Shown: one piece after another, positions 1-11,459 of the stretch
Position numbering within the stretch: position 1 is the stretch's first letter
How the letters are laid out: each line of letters starts with the position of its first letter
DNA from: Anolis sagrei
Lineage: Eukaryota; Chordata; Lepidosauria; Squamata; Anolidae
Direction: 5' to 3'
NCBI RefSeq assembly: GCF_037176765.1
Contig: NC_090034.1
Location: forward strand, 91,996,500 to 92,060,499
DNA length: 64,000 bases
Notes under the pieces: generated by a model
Seen by the model: only the letters and a program-made list of their open reading frames with translations
Database searches by the model: none
Told to the model about the DNA's origin: nothing
Program-made: the position numbers and the translations under genes

Positions 1-70
1 TGGACGAATTGCCACCAAATTTGGCCACAAGACAACAACTAACCCAAGGAGCGACCATCACTCAAAAATG
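1..70 (+). mobile_element. Helitron fragment
   Basis: The text on the gaattgccaccaaatttgg and gcgaccatcactc pattern matches the 5' region of the non-autonomous Helitron at 812-1102. It is cut near 60-70 by a hAT-type repeat and may belong to the same copy that resumes near 600. Confidence 0.55.
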
Positions 71-600
71 ATTTTGTCATTTGGGAGTTGTAGTTGCTGG
101 GATTTATAGTACACCTGCAATCAAAGTGAATTCTCAACTCCACCAATGATGGAATTGAATCAAATGTGGCACACAGGACTTCCATGATCAACAGAAAACA
201 CTAGAAGGGTTTGGTGGGCATTGACCTTGAGTTTGGGTGTTGTAGTTCACCTACATCCAGAGAGCACTGTGGACTGAAACAATGATGGATCTGGAGCAAA
301 CTTGGCACGAATATTCCATATGCCCAAATATGAACACAGATGGAGTTTGTGGGAAATAGACCTTGATATTTGGGAGTTGTAGTTACTGGGATTTATAGAT
401 CACCTACAATCAAAAAGCATGCTGAACTCAACAAACAACCAAATTGGGGCAAACTTCCTGCACAGAACCCCCATACTTAAGGCCATCCAGTCCAGCTCCC
501 CTTCAAAGCCCTCCTGACAAAGAGACATCCAGCTCCAGATATAGATTAGATATATATGATTCACACATAGAGTGATATAGTATCATAGATTTGAAAAGGA
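70..600 (+). mobile_element. hAT-type repeat fragment plus CR1-like scrap
   Basis: The segment shares the tttgggagttgtagttgctg and aatgatggaattgaa motifs with the better-preserved elements at 1761-3124 and 42649-43392. From about 480 it passes into a short piece with the 'catccagtccagctcccct' look of a CR1-type 3' end. Terminal repeats are not seen here. Confidence 0.5.
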
Positions 601-809
601 CCCCTAAAGAAGGACAATTATATGTTGCATGTTCCAGAGTAGGCAAACCAGACACTCTCCGCATCAATACTGACAAAGAAACAGCAAGAAATGCTGTTTA
701 CCCACAAGCATAAAGAAATTACATATATTGGAAACCCACACTTTCTCATTACTTTATTTTCCAGATTACCATGCTGGGCCACAGCAACATGTGGCAGGGG
801 ACCGCTAGT
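600..809 (+). mobile_element. Helitron 3' end with helicase C-terminal remnant
   Basis: Reading through 610-705 gives QLYVACSRVGKPDTL and a NAVYPQA-like end, the conserved C-terminus of the Helitron Rep/helicase. The 3' terminus has the gccacagc...ggcagggg pattern and ends CTAGT at 805-809, as Helitrons do. Only the end of the protein is present. Confidence 0.6.
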
Positions 810-811
810 AG

Positions 812-1102
812 TCTATATAAATAAAAATGTAATGTTAATTTGTGCAATTAACATAACACAAGAACCACTGGATGAATTGACACCAAATTTGGACACAAAA
901 CATCTATCAGGCCAACAAGTGACCATCACTCATAAAAACACTGAAAAACACAGCAGAAGAGACTTTAAAAGCCAATTTTTTTAAAAAAAATACATAACGC
1001 ATGCACCAAACCACATATATAAACATATACACATATAAATACACACACAAAGCACATATACACAGATTAGGCCACAGCAAGGCATGGCAGGGGATGGCTA
1101 GT
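812..1102 (+). mobile_element. Non-autonomous Helitron, apparently full length (291 bp)
   Basis: It begins TCTATATAAATAAAAATG at 812 and ends gccacagcaaggcatggcag...CTAGT at 1102, with no terminal inverted repeats or target duplication, as expected for a Helitron. It starts two bases after the CTAGT of the preceding Helitron copy. Confidence 0.65.
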
Positions 1103-1760
1103 AGTCAATAAAACAGAAATAGATGTTTGTCTGAAACTCCCTGCCTTTCTCAATTATCCATACAATAGATAGAGAAGAAATATAAATGATCTAAAAGTGA
1201 TATGGCAGAGAATTAACCAGGAAAAACTGCTAAGGATGTATTCCTTTTACACAGCCATTAAAAAGAAAGGAGGCGCTCTGATGTTTACTCTGGCAACCGT
1301 ACTGCACATTGGATTTCCAGACCTTTAATCTTGGTTTTCATTTTATAAGTTTAGAAACAAGTAAAAAAGTAAATAAAGAAGTTATATCTGGGGTGAAACT
1401 TGGAGAAACCCAGAAAGAGGTCAGCACATGTGCATCATGGCTTTAAGCTTTGTGATTCATGGTGAGATAAGAAATCTAAGCCTATTGTACCTTATAGTGA
1501 GTTGCTTCAGTCTCATGAGCATCTGCTCATACATTTATTTTTCTTTCTTCTCTATCTATCTTATATCCTTTTATAAAGCGAGTGATCTGAGACATCTGGT
1601 GGGAGAACTCTGTATTTTTTTGGAAATACCATTTTGAATGCACTTAAGGTAAGATGAGTAACAGTGGACACCTGGTGGAGGAACCTGAACATATATTGGG
1701 TTACATTGGCCCCATCTACAATGCCTCAAAGTGCAGTGTAGCAGTCGTATTAGCCTGGGG
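1103..1760. other. No gene or clear repeat recognised
   Basis: AT-rich sequence. Open frames are short and shared with no family I know. Confidence 0.4.
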
Positions 1761-2495
1761 CAGTGCTTCTCAACCTTCCTAATGCCATGACCCCGTAATA
1801 CAATTCCTCATGTTGTGGTGACCCCCAACCATAACATTTCCATTGCTACTCCATAACTGTAATTCTGCTACTGTTATGAATTGTAATGTCAATATCTGAT
1901 GTGCAGGATGTATTTTCATTCACTGGACCAAATTGGGCACAAATACTCGATACTGGTGGGGTTGGGAGGGGATTGATTTTGTCATTTGGGAGTTGTAGTT
2001 GCTGGGATTTATTATTTGCCTACAATCAAAGAGCATTCTGAACTCCATCAATGATGGAATTGAACCAAACTTGGCACACAGAACTTCCATAACCAAAAGA
2101 AAACACTAGAAGGGTTTGGTGGACATTGACCTTGAGTTTGTGAGTTGTAGTTCACTTACAATTGGAGGAAAGTTCTGAGAGTGCCTTGGACCACCAGAAG
2201 ATCCAACCAGTCCATACTTCAGGAAATAAAGCCCAACTGCTCATTGGAGGGAAGGATAGTAGAGGCAAAGATGAAGTACTTTGGCCACATCATGAGAAGA
2301 CAGGAAAGCTTAGAGAAGACAATTATGCTGGGGAAATGGAAGGAAAAAGGAAGAGGGGCCAACCAAGGGCAAGATGGATGGATGGGATCCTTGAAGTGAC
2401 TGGATTGAACTTGAAGGAACTAGGGGTGGTGACGACAGGGAGCTCTGGCGTAGGCTGGTCCATGAGATCACAAAGAGTCAGAAACAACTGAACGA

Positions 2496-2529
<34 letters not shown>

Positions 2530-3124
2530 TTTCACCTACATTCAGAGAGCACTGTAGACTCAAACAACGAGGGATCTGGACCAAACTTGGTACGAATACT
2601 CAAGATGCCCAAATGTGAACACTGGTGGAGTTTGGGGAGAATAGACCTTGACATTTGTGAGTTGTAGTAGCAGGGATTTATAGTTCAACTGCAATCAAAG
2701 GGATTCTGAACCCCACCAACAATAGAATTGGGCCATTCTATTCCCACAGAGAACCCCCATGCCTTGAAGGGACGCATTGGCATGAGCTTCCCTCCAGCCT
2801 CACACGCTCTCCCACAACCGCACATGAACACCAGGCTGTCATGCACCAAGCACACCTGCTCTTCCCTCTTCACTTAGAGTCTCAGAAACAGCCCTCCCCT
2901 TGGCTGAAAGGCTGGCCAATCACAGCAGAAGATGGCTCTTTGTGGGATGATTTGCTCTCTGTGTCCAAAAAGGAAGAGAACAAGCTGAGAGACCTTCAGC
3001 CTTCTCTGCCGAAGGGGTTCCTAAGATCATCAGAAATATATGTTTTCTGATGATGTTTGATGACCCCCCTGAAAGGCCCTCATGACCCCCACAGGGGTCC
3101 TGACTCCCAAGTTGAGAAACGCTG
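1761..3124 (+). mobile_element. Non-autonomous hAT element with BovB inserted
   Basis: The ends are inverted: CAGTGCTTCTCAACC at 1761 and the complement of CAGCGTTTCTCAAC ending at 3124. They are flanked by an 8-bp target duplication, GCCTGGGG (1753-1760) and GCCTGGGT (3125-3132). A BovB 3' end splits the element near 2163-2529; without it the element is about 1 kb. It does not code for a recognisable transposase. Confidence 0.75.
2163..2529 (+). mobile_element. BovB (RTE) LINE, 5'-truncated 3' end
   Basis: The frames spell TTRRSNQSILQEIKPNCSLEG and KMKYFGHIMRRQESLEKTI, the BovB ORF2 C-terminus. It ends in a (CAA)n tail of about 27 bp. Similar ttcacttaca / ttcacctaca stretches on both sides look like a target duplication in the surrounding hAT element. 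Confidence 0.8.
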
Positions 3125-3282
3125 GCCTGGGTCATCCAAACAATGCACATGAGCTATGCATTTTAAACCAGGTTAAGCCTTTTAATCCGTTTTGTCTCCA
3201 GTTCTTTAAAAATCAACAAATACCACCCACTATCCCAGATGCCATATTCACAGCAATCCCATGCTCCCCAAGGAGGTCTCCC

Positions 3283-3835
3283 ATTTATTTATTTATTTAT
3301 TTATTTATTTATTTGCTGTATTTATATACTGCTTTTCTCATCCCTTGGGGGGACTCAAAGAAGTTTACAAAAAAATGGCAAAATTCAATGCCTTACATAC
3401 ATAAAACCAAATCATAATCTAAACAACTAAGCTTAAATTCAGCAAGACAATTAACCCTAAGTAAGAGGATATTTAAACATGAAAACATAAACATTAAAAA
3501 CACCTAATAAAAACATTGAAATCACATGATCCAAACTCATAGACCGGGCCATTCCAAAATGTCAATTGCACATATTCCATATTTAGTTCTTGTACTGCAT
3601 TACTTTTATGAGTCAAAAGCTTTGTTCCATGTCTTTGTTCTATTTCTAAAGGCCAGGTGGGAGGGTGCTGATCTAATCTCACTGGGGAGAGAATTCCAGA
3701 GTTGGGGAGCCATCACCGAGAAGGCTTTGTCTCTCGTCCCACCAACTGCACTTGTAAAGTTGGAGCCTGGGAAGCCCCCCCCCCTTAATGGGCCGATACA
3801 AAACAGATCTTTTGGTACCCCCAAAGTAAAAGCAG
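3283..3835 (-). mobile_element. L2-like LINE 3' fragment
   Basis: On the - strand the coding part ends with the FSVMAPQLWNSLPSEIR pattern of the L2/CR1-group reverse-transcriptase C-terminus. A 3' UTR and a (TAAA)n tail follow, seen as (TTTA)n at 3283-3315 on the + strand. The clade name is by eye. Confidence 0.65.
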
Positions 3836-3988
3836 ATATCTGCCCTCCCGATTTCGGGAGGCTCCCAAAAAATGAATCGGAGCCTCCACCAAAATCGAGG
3901 ACATGAAACAGGTCAAGGTTTACCTGGATTGCACAATCTTACGGCCACATTGTCCAAATGCCCAATCACTGTCTCCCAAAGTAGTTAC

Positions 3989-4745
3989 TTAATTTATTTA
4001 TTTATGGCATTTCTACCCCATCTTTCTTTACTCCGGAGGGGACTCAAGGCGGCTTACAAGTAGGCAACCATACAAAGCCATAGGATATGTACAATTACAG
4101 ATATATAAATAGCAGTTAATCACATGATCCTTAAACATAGTCTGGCCGTTCCAGTTAGTCAGTGCACATCAATTCCATATCTTTCTATTTCTCAAGTTCT
4201 CCAAATGCTTGGTCACAAAGCCAGGTTTTTACTTTCTTATGGAAGGTCAAGAGGGAGGGTTCTGGTCTGATGTCCCTGGGGAGGGAATTCCACAGCTGGG
4301 GGGCTACCACTGAAAAGGCCCAGTCTTTCATTCCCGCCACTCATGCCTACGAAGATGGTGGGACCGAGAGCAGGGTCTCCCCAGATGATCTTAGACTCCA
4401 AGATGGTTCATAGGAGGAGATACGTTTGGACTGGTAAACTGGGCCAGAACCGTTTAGGGCTTTATAGGCTAAAGCCAGCACTTTGAATTGTGATTGGTAG
4501 CAGACCAGCAGCCAGTGGAGCTGACGTAACAGGGGGGTGGTATGCTTCCTGTATGGCTTGAGTGAGCAACCTGGCTGCTGCCTGTTGGACCAATTAGAGT
4601 TTCTGAACAGTCTTCAAAGGCAGCCCCATGTAGAGTGCTTTGCAGTAATATATACAGAATGTAACCAAAGCGTGGACCACTGTGGCCAAGTGAAACTTCC
4701 CAAGATATGGGTGCAGCTGGTGCACAAGTTTTTCCTCTAGTCTCA
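3989..4745 (-). mobile_element. L2-like LINE 3' fragment
   Basis: A TAAATAAAT-type tail on the - strand is preceded by a 3' UTR and the 'NSLP' coding end near 4250-4330. It then runs upstream to the TVVHALVT-type region near 4660-4700. It lies right beside a second copy in the same orientation (3283-3835). Confidence 0.65.
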
Positions 4746-4759
4746 GCTCAAGAATGGAA

Positions 4760-5110
4760 ATGGAATGTTAGTGGACAGAAAAAGAGCTATGAAAAAGCTA
4801 ACTTTAAAAAATGTGGTATAAACACTGAGCACTGGTAAACCCTAACCCTCAAGCATTGTAAGTGGAGGTCACCATTTCCAGCAGTGCTATTGATTTTGAA
4901 GAGGTGCAAATAGAGGGCAAAGGGGAGAAATGGGCCAAGAGGAAGGCGCATCAAGCAAACCATTGTCGGGACTGCTTTCAGTTTGGAAATGTATGTCTTC
5001 CATGTGTACGATCACGTGGATCCAGAATAGGTCTCTACAGTCCTTTGCGGAACCACCCCCAAGATTCTACTCTTGAAGATATTTGTACTCAGTCACGAGT
5101 GATAGCCTAT
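4760..5110 (+). mobile_element. Zinc-finger-ending LINE, 3' fragment
   Basis: The frame at 4862-5050 reads EEVQIEGKGEKWAKRKAHQA followed by a damaged C-x2-C finger and SRIGLYSPLRNH. The same C-terminal module ends the LINE copies at 7148-9119 and 39672-40300 (CPHCGRRCRARIELHSHIRT there). Confidence 0.65.
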
Positions 5111-6484
5111 AATGATATGATACTTTGCTGTCCCGTGATATAATCCCCTGCCATTCCAGAAGAAGAAATGTCTCCAAGGTAGCACATATAGTATGTTTCC
5201 TGGAAAGATCTAGAGAGAATGGTCATTTCAGGAAATGCAGGCTCCCTCGTTTGGGGCAGGAAACGATACCTATGAACCAATTGCGATGTCAAACATATCA
5301 TTTAGTCATAAACTCTCCCATTGATGATTAATCAAAACCTTATCATTATCAAGGAAAGGGTGGGGCAGGAGCCAGAAGAGAGAAATGAACAAAAGTCCAT
5401 TGCTATTCCTCAACTTTAAAGTTTTCCTAGAGTACAGAAGGGATGCTCCACAATACTCGGGGTGCTTCCAAACAGCACTAAATCACAGGTTTTAAATAGG
5501 GGCAAAAATCCTGGGACTTCAGAAAAGGTTTACCTACAGACCTGTTGGTCCTGGAATTTCTGCCTCTGTTCTCCAGAGTTGATACTTTGCTGTGAGATTT
5601 AAAGGCTCCCAAGATGTCTGCCACAGGACTTCCCCAGAAACTTCAGATATGTGGAGATTTGGATATGTGAATCACTGCAAAAGTTCTGTTCTTTATCCTG
5701 TCCAGAGAAATTGTGACCTCCAGATATTTCATGAAGCTTCATGAAGGATCTGCCACACAGGGTAGGACTTCTTCTGTCAAAGTCAGCACTGCACAATCAA
5801 ACAGAAACACCTTCAAGCCAGGAACAGACCTTTGTCATTATTGACACTTTTTAGAGCCTGACTGCCTGGCCAGCTGTCCAGACAGATTTGGTTGTGTACT
5901 TGTGGCATCAAACAACAGAGTGATGTTCCTGGGTTATACATGGCTGTTCCTGATTGCTCTTCTTGTGAAAACATGTACAGCATTGACTAGGGGGCCACAA
6001 CTTTGTCCTGGACAGAGAAAATGTGCCCTCCACATGTTTCATGAAGTTTCCGGCACACAAACAAAGTTCTTGCCTTCTACTTAAGTGTCACCTTCTTTTT
6101 AGAAACCAACCAATCAGGAAAAAACATCTAAAACCTGGGAACAAACCCAGATAAAAAAAAATCCATTGATTTTCGATTGCAGGGACATACAGACATATGA
6201 AGATCCACATATTCAACTCAAAACCGTAATATTCCCAGACCTGGAAATCTCACGGTTTTTGCCTTTTGTAGCAATCGCTTCCACATTTACTGGGAGAGGT
6301 GTCTGACCACCCTCCTGTTTGCTGCGAAAGCTCCTGGAATAAAGATACTGTCTGGACAGACCCCCAGTTTAAAGCAGAAAAACCTGGGATCAGATTCTGG
6401 GATATGGGGCCTGTCTGGAAGTTTGATGCCACTCAGGGGCGGCTCAACCCCTTACGCAAAGTAAGCATTTGCAGTATAGTTGAT
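5111..6484. other. No gene recognised; weak internal direct repeat
   Basis: The stretch near 5690-5760 (gtccagagaaattgtgacctcc, then tttcatgaagctt) is echoed near 6000-6070 in the same order. This suggests an old duplication of about 310 bp or two copies of one unknown repeat. No exon-like structure is seen. Confidence 0.4.
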
Positions 6485-6660
6485 TTTGCCCAGGGGTGCT
6501 CTTGGGGGAAATAGACCTTGACATATGTGAGTTGTAGTTACTGGGATGTATGGTTCACCTACAATCAAAGAGCATTCCGAACTCCACCAATGATGGAATT
6601 GAACCAAATATGGTACACAGAACTCCCACGACGAACAGAAAATATATATCAGTGATTGGT
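6485..6660 (+). mobile_element. hAT-type repeat fragment and poly(G) run
   Basis: It matches the internal part of the element at 1761-3124 (gagttgtagttactgggat, aatgatggaattgaaccaaa). A G run of about 18 follows at 6661-6678. Confidence 0.5.
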
Positions 6661-6717
6661 TGGGGGGGGGGGGGGGGCAAAATACTTTTTGCTTACCATT
6701 GAAAATTACTTAGGGCT

Positions 6718-6905
6718 GCTTCTGATACCACTTTAACTGCTATGGCTCAATGCTATCAAATAATTACAGAGTTACTGCTTTATCAGGCCTATAGCCTTCT
6801 CTGTCAAAAAGGGCTGGTAGCTTCACCAAACTATACATCCCAGGATTCCATAGCAGTGTGCCATGGCAGTTAAAGTGGTGTCAAACTGCATTCATTGTTC
6901 AGTGT
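6718..6905. repeat. Palindromic MITE
   Basis: The left arm, accactttaactgctatggctca, and the right arm, gccatggcagttaaagtggtgtcaaactgcatt, are complementary over some 30 bp, with cccaggattccatag between. Related copies lie near 22690-22870, 29345-29520 and 52620-52710. Confidence 0.6.
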
Positions 6906-7505
6906 AAAACCAGCTTAGGACAACACCTAAAGTCTACTTGGAAGTGTGCGACATCCACCTTTTCCCAAATACAGAGGCAGACCTGAGTTACAATGGTATG
7001 CATCCATCGCAGCTGAATCCTATGACATTCTGGAATTTGAAGCTTCGTGAACCACGTTGAGAATTCTAAATATCCTTCCCCAAATCACAAATCCAGGATT
7101 CCATAGGATGTGGCCGTGACAATGAACATGGGCTTATATTTCTAGAATTATGCAGTGTTCAAAGGGCCCTTGATTTTTCTGATTTTTCTTTCACCTGATT
7201 TTTTATGGGACAGGAATACTTTATTTAGGCAATCCCTCATTTTCTGAGGAGGATTATCCTCCAGTATTCTTGGGGTCCGTATGTGGCTGTGGAGCTCTAT
7301 TCTTGCTCTGCATCTTCTTCCACAGTGAGGGCATTGGTTTCCAGGTGGAAGGCGGTCTCGGTCGGGGTTGGCTTGATGTGCCTTCCTCTTGGCACGCTTC
7401 TCCCTTTTGCCCTCCATTTGTGTCTCCTCAAATACTGCAGCACTGCTGGTCACAGCTGACCTCCAGCTGGAGCAGTCAAGGGCCAGGGCTTCCCAGTTCT
7501 CAGTG

Positions 7506-7758
7506 TCCATCTCCCTGCCTTCCTTTCTCTCATGTGAATGTACACATCCATGCAAGAACAAAATGGAATAGGGATGTGAAACACCTTGAGAGTTGAATAA
7601 TAACTGTTTAGCGGTTAGAAAAGGAAGTGTGTCATCTCAATAAAGTACAAAGTTGGGTGAAGAATACTGACTTCTTTTTTTTTGCTTCGATATGACTGCC
7701 AACCTTGTCCCTCCCTCTGAAAATACGTCCCATAAGTAGAAGAGTCAAAGCGTCCCTG
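7506..7758 (+). repeat. Direct repeat copy 1 bracketing a LINE RT block
   Basis: Nearly identical to 8865-9119, with a handful of substitutions and a poly(T) length change. The copies start 1359 bp apart. Confidence 0.85.
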
Positions 7759-8864
7759 TTTAAGGTTGGCTTTGAGCCCATCTTTAAATCTCTTTTCCTG
7801 TCCACCAACATTCCGTTTTCCGTTCTTGAGTTCAGAGTAGAGCAATTGCTCTGGGAGATGGTGGTCGGGCATCCGGACAACATGGCCGGTCCAGCGGAGT
7901 TGATGGTGGAGGACCATCGCTTCAGTGCTGGTGGTCTTTGCTTCTTCCAGCACGCTGACGTTTATCCGCCTGTCTTCCCAAGAGATTTGCAGGATTTTCC
8001 GGAGGCAGTGCTGATGGAATCGTTCCAGGAGTTGCATGTGACGTCTGTAGACAGTCCACGTCTCACAAGCATATAGCAGGGTTGGGAGGACAATAGCTCT
8101 ATAAACAAGCACCTTGGTATCCCTACAGATGTTCCGGTCCTCAAACACTCTCTGCTTCATTCGGAAAAATGCTGCGCTTGCAGAGCTCAGGCGGTGTTGT
8201 ATTTCGGTGTTGATGTTGACTTTGGTGGAGAGGTGGCTGCCAAGGTAGCGGAAATGATCAACATTTTCTAATGTTACACCATTAAGCTGTATCGCTGGCA
8301 TTGGAGAGGGGTTGGCTGGTGACTGCTGGAACAGTATCTTGGTTTTTTCAATGTTCAATGACAGGCCGAGCTTCTCGCATGCTTCTGCAAAGGTGTTTAG
8401 AGTGGCTTGTAGATCTTCTTCTGTATGCGCACAGACGACGTTGTCATCAGCATACTGGAGTTCTATAACAGATGTTGTTGTAACCTTGGTTTTGGCTTTC
8501 AGTCTGCTGAGGTTGAATAGCTTGCCATCTGTCCAATAGATGATTTCCACTCCGGTGGGAAGCTTCCCATCAACAAGGTGAAGTATCATAGCGATGAAGA
8601 TGGAGAATAAAGTTGGGGCAATAACACATCTCTGTTTGACACCAGATTCCACTTTAAATGGGTCACTTTGGGAGCCATTGCTGTCCAAAACTGTTGCCAT
8701 CATGTCATCATGGAGGAGCCGCAGGATGTTCACAAATTTGTTAGGGCACCTGATTTTTTGGAGGATGGTCCAGAGAGCATTGCGATTCACTGTGTTGCAT
8801 GGGACAGGAATAGGGGCTGCGCCACTAAGAAAGATTTTGAACAAGGAAACACTCTTCTTTCAAT

Positions 8865-9119
8865 TCCATCTCCCTGCCTTCCTTTCTCTCATGTGAACGT
8901 ACACGTCCATGCAAGAACAAAATGGAAGAGGGATGTGAAACACCTTGAGAGTTGCATAATAACTGTTTAGCGGTTAGAAAAGGAAGTGTGTCATCTCAAT
9001 AAAGTACAAAGTTAGGTGAAGAATACTGACTTCTTTTTTTTTTTGCTTCGATATGACTGCCAACCTTGTCCCTCCCTCTGAAAATACGTCCCATAAGTAG
9101 GAGAGTCAAAGCGTCCCTG
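8865..9119 (+). repeat. Direct repeat copy 2 bracketing a LINE RT block
   Basis: Partner of 7506-7758. It ends abruptly at 9119, where unrelated sequence begins. Confidence 0.85.
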
Positions 9120-9178
9120 GAATTTATTCCGGAGTGTTGCCTTCATCAACAAGACAGGAGGAGGCAGTTTCGGAACAG
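9120..9178 (+). other. Possible but weak leader exon of gene A
   Basis: Non-repeat sequence right after the LINE ends in GGAACAG|GTAAGAAG, a good donor at 9178/9179. Gene A needs a leader exon upstream of 11426. Nothing else supports this one, and no TATA box or acceptor is seen. Confidence 0.15.
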
Positions 9179-9427
9179 GTAAGAAGATAAGCTATAGATT
9201 TCCATAGAACAGAAAAGTAGCCTTTTCCCAATAGCTTGAAGGTTAATGTTCTTTTATGCTACCTGAATTAGATGAAGGGAGATTTCTTAGAGGCTAATTT
9301 AGAAAATTGTTTAATTCTGCACTAGACCTGAGTGTAGAAGGAGGGAGATGTGTACTTTTTGTCTTGTTTTAAAAGGTTTTCCATTTTTCTTTGGGTTCTA
9401 AGTCTTGCAAAACCGATATTTTATTTT

Positions 9428-10012
9428 ATAACAACAACAACAAAAACAACAACAACAATTTTATTTCTAGATCGTTCACTCTCCCAGAAGGGACCCAGGG
9501 CAGTTTACACACAGAAACAGGCAAACATTCAATGCCTTATGAAGTACAAACATATCAGAAATAATACAAAACAATGCACAATAACAACAGTAAATTTATA
9601 ATGAAAAAGATTAAACATTGAAATGGAATTTTATATCATTAAAAGCAGTTAACATAAATTGTATTAGAAATGGCTAATACAGGTGTTTATTTAAAATGTA
9701 TTGTAGCCGTCATATAGTGCAAATGGATTAGCCAGTGTTCCGGTGGATTACTGTCTTAGTCCTCCTCTTCTCTATACGCTAAAGTGCGTAAGTGTGTTTT
9801 CAAAAGTTTCTTAAAGGAGAAGAGGGTGGGGGATGTTTTTATTTCTTTAGGGAGGGAGTTCCAGAGACGGAGAGCAATTACGGAGAAGCCCCCCCCCCCC
9901 TCTCATTCCCACCAGCCATGCTTGAGATGTGGGTGGGACCGAGACCAGGGCCTCTTCTACTGACCGCAGTGCATGAGATGGTCTATATAGGGGGATGTGA
10001 TTAGACAAATAG
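9428..10012 (-). mobile_element. L2-like LINE 3' fragment
   Basis: (CAA)-rich tail sequence followed by tttatttctagatcgttcac...gggacccagggcagtttaca is the inverted 3' UTR of the L2-like family. The gagggagttccagagacgga motif near 9850 is its coding end. Confidence 0.6.
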
Positions 10013-10340
10013 CCTGGACCCAAGCCATTTATGCTAGGAAATGTATCCAGTGTTGATGGGGTTTATGTTGTGCTCTCACTTGAAGGGTTTAGTTCATAGT
10101 ACCCCAGGTGCTAGAACTCTCTCCCCAGGGAGATTAGATTAGCCCCCACCTTGTCCACCTTTTGGAAAGACCTGAAGACTTGGATGCCTTCGAATAATTA
10201 TTCAACTATGAACAAGTGTGCCTAGCCCTCACCCATTGGTAGGATCTCCAGCATTTTATCCCCAGCCCCCCACCTTACAGTTTATTTTGCACTAGCCCTG
10301 TCCTGCCCTATTAGTCTCAAATCTGCACATGCCCACTTTT
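10013..10340. other. LINE scrap, otherwise nothing recognised
   Basis: The part near 10100-10190 (gaactctctccccagggaga, aaagacctgaagac) resembles the L2-like coding end in + orientation. No gene is seen. Confidence 0.35.
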
Positions 10341-10344
10341 CTTG

Positions 10345-10475
10345 TCCATTAGTTAGTTGGGTTGTTGTGAGTTTTCCAGGCTGTATGGCCATGTTCCAGA
10401 AGCATTCTCTCCTGACGTTTCACTTGCATCTATGGCAGGCATCCTCAAGGGTTGTGAGGTCTGTTGGAAACTAGG
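10345..10475. repeat. Fold-back repeat unit (hammerhead-like family), half copy
   Basis: It carries the ggccatgttccagaagcatt, cctgacgtttcacttgcatc and atggcaggcatcctcaaggg string shared with 18433-18680, 36325-36480, 38555-38805, 61143-61395 and 63113-63355. Only one arm is present. Confidence 0.55.
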
Positions 10476-10485
10476 AAAAATTATT

Positions 10486-11046
10486 TGGTTATTTATTTAT
10501 TTCAAACCTTTCTATACTGTCCTTCTCAACCAACAAAGAGGGACTCAGGGTGGCTTACAAATGGCAGCCATTAGATGCCAACAATAACATCAATCACATT
10601 ACAAAACAAATTGACAATGAGGTGAACAACAGGATTACAAATATACACTAAAATATTACAAATAAAACGTTAAAAATTGTAAGATTAAAACAGTGCCAGG
10701 CCCAAATCACAAATCCAAATGAAAGTCCAGAATTCCAGTCCGATGTCTATTCATGGTTGATTCTCATCAGTCAATTGCTATTACTGCTCGGTCAGCCGCC
10801 CAAATGCTTGGTCCCGGACCTAAAGGGGAGGAGTGAGGAAGTTGACCTAATTCCGCTGGGGAGTGTGTTCCATAGGTGGGGGCCACCACTGAGAAGGCCC
10901 TGTCCCTCATCCCCGCGAACCACGCTTGCGAGGGTGGTGGGATCGAGAGCAGGGCCTCCCCTGACAATCGTAAACTCCAAGGTGGATCATAGCAGGAGAT
11001 ATGTTTGGACAAGTAAGCTGGGCCGGAACCATATAGGGTTTTCTAG
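10486..11046 (-). mobile_element. L2-like LINE 3' fragment
   Basis: A ttatttatttattt tail is followed by the gggactcagggtggcttaca UTR and the coding end near 10860-11000, whose - strand reads FSVVAPTYGTHSPAELG and a LRLSGEALLSIPP-like string. Confidence 0.65.
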
Positions 11047-11459
11047 GCAACAATTAATTTTAACAATTTCCATCCCCTTACGTTTAGGACATAATTTTCA
11101 GCTACATAGACATGTGGTATGTTTGAACATAAAACAGAATTTTCTATACAGGACATATTGTCTGTAAGAAATTGTGGTTGTGGTTGTTATTCAGGAGACA
11201 CTTTTTCTGTGCAAAACTAATTTATCAATTTTGTACAGAATAGATCTCAAACTGTGAATTGTTCTCCTCAAAGCACCTGAAACTTGAAGACACTTAAAAA
11301 AAACCCATTTTCATATATTTCTGAACGCTCCAAAATAGGGGGTTGGAAAGTGGTGCATAGGAAAGGAGATGTCTAGTCAGAGAATCTAAGTGATATGAAA
11401 TAATATTAACATTCTCTTTCTCCAGGTTCATTTTGGTTCATCTGATAAGTCTTCACACA

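Larger units (their letters stand above)
7148..9119 (-). mobile_element. Non-LTR retrotransposon (zinc-finger-ending LINE), 5'-truncated
   Basis: A long open frame (8844-7615) carries the reverse-transcriptase palm, with QYADDNVV near 8441-8455. It continues into GLSLNIEKTKILFQ, HFRYLGSHLSTK, YACETWTVYRRH, WEDRRINVSVLEEA and RWTGHVVRMPDHHLPEQLL. A separate frame near 7540-7290 holds the C-terminal CPHCGRRCRARIELHSHIRT finger. No endonuclease is present, so the element is truncated. A 253-bp segment (7506-7758) is repeated at 8865-9119, bracketing the RT block. The clade (RTE or L2 side) is not settled by eye. Confidence 0.75.

Noticed and set aside
9120-9178. Firm assignment as gene A leader exon
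   Set aside because: Only a donor-like sequence supports it, with a LINE directly upstream. Listed at very low confidence only.
11433-11459. Upstream start for gene A
   Set aside because: It would begin at TTG. The ATG at 11460 aligns with the start of gene B.
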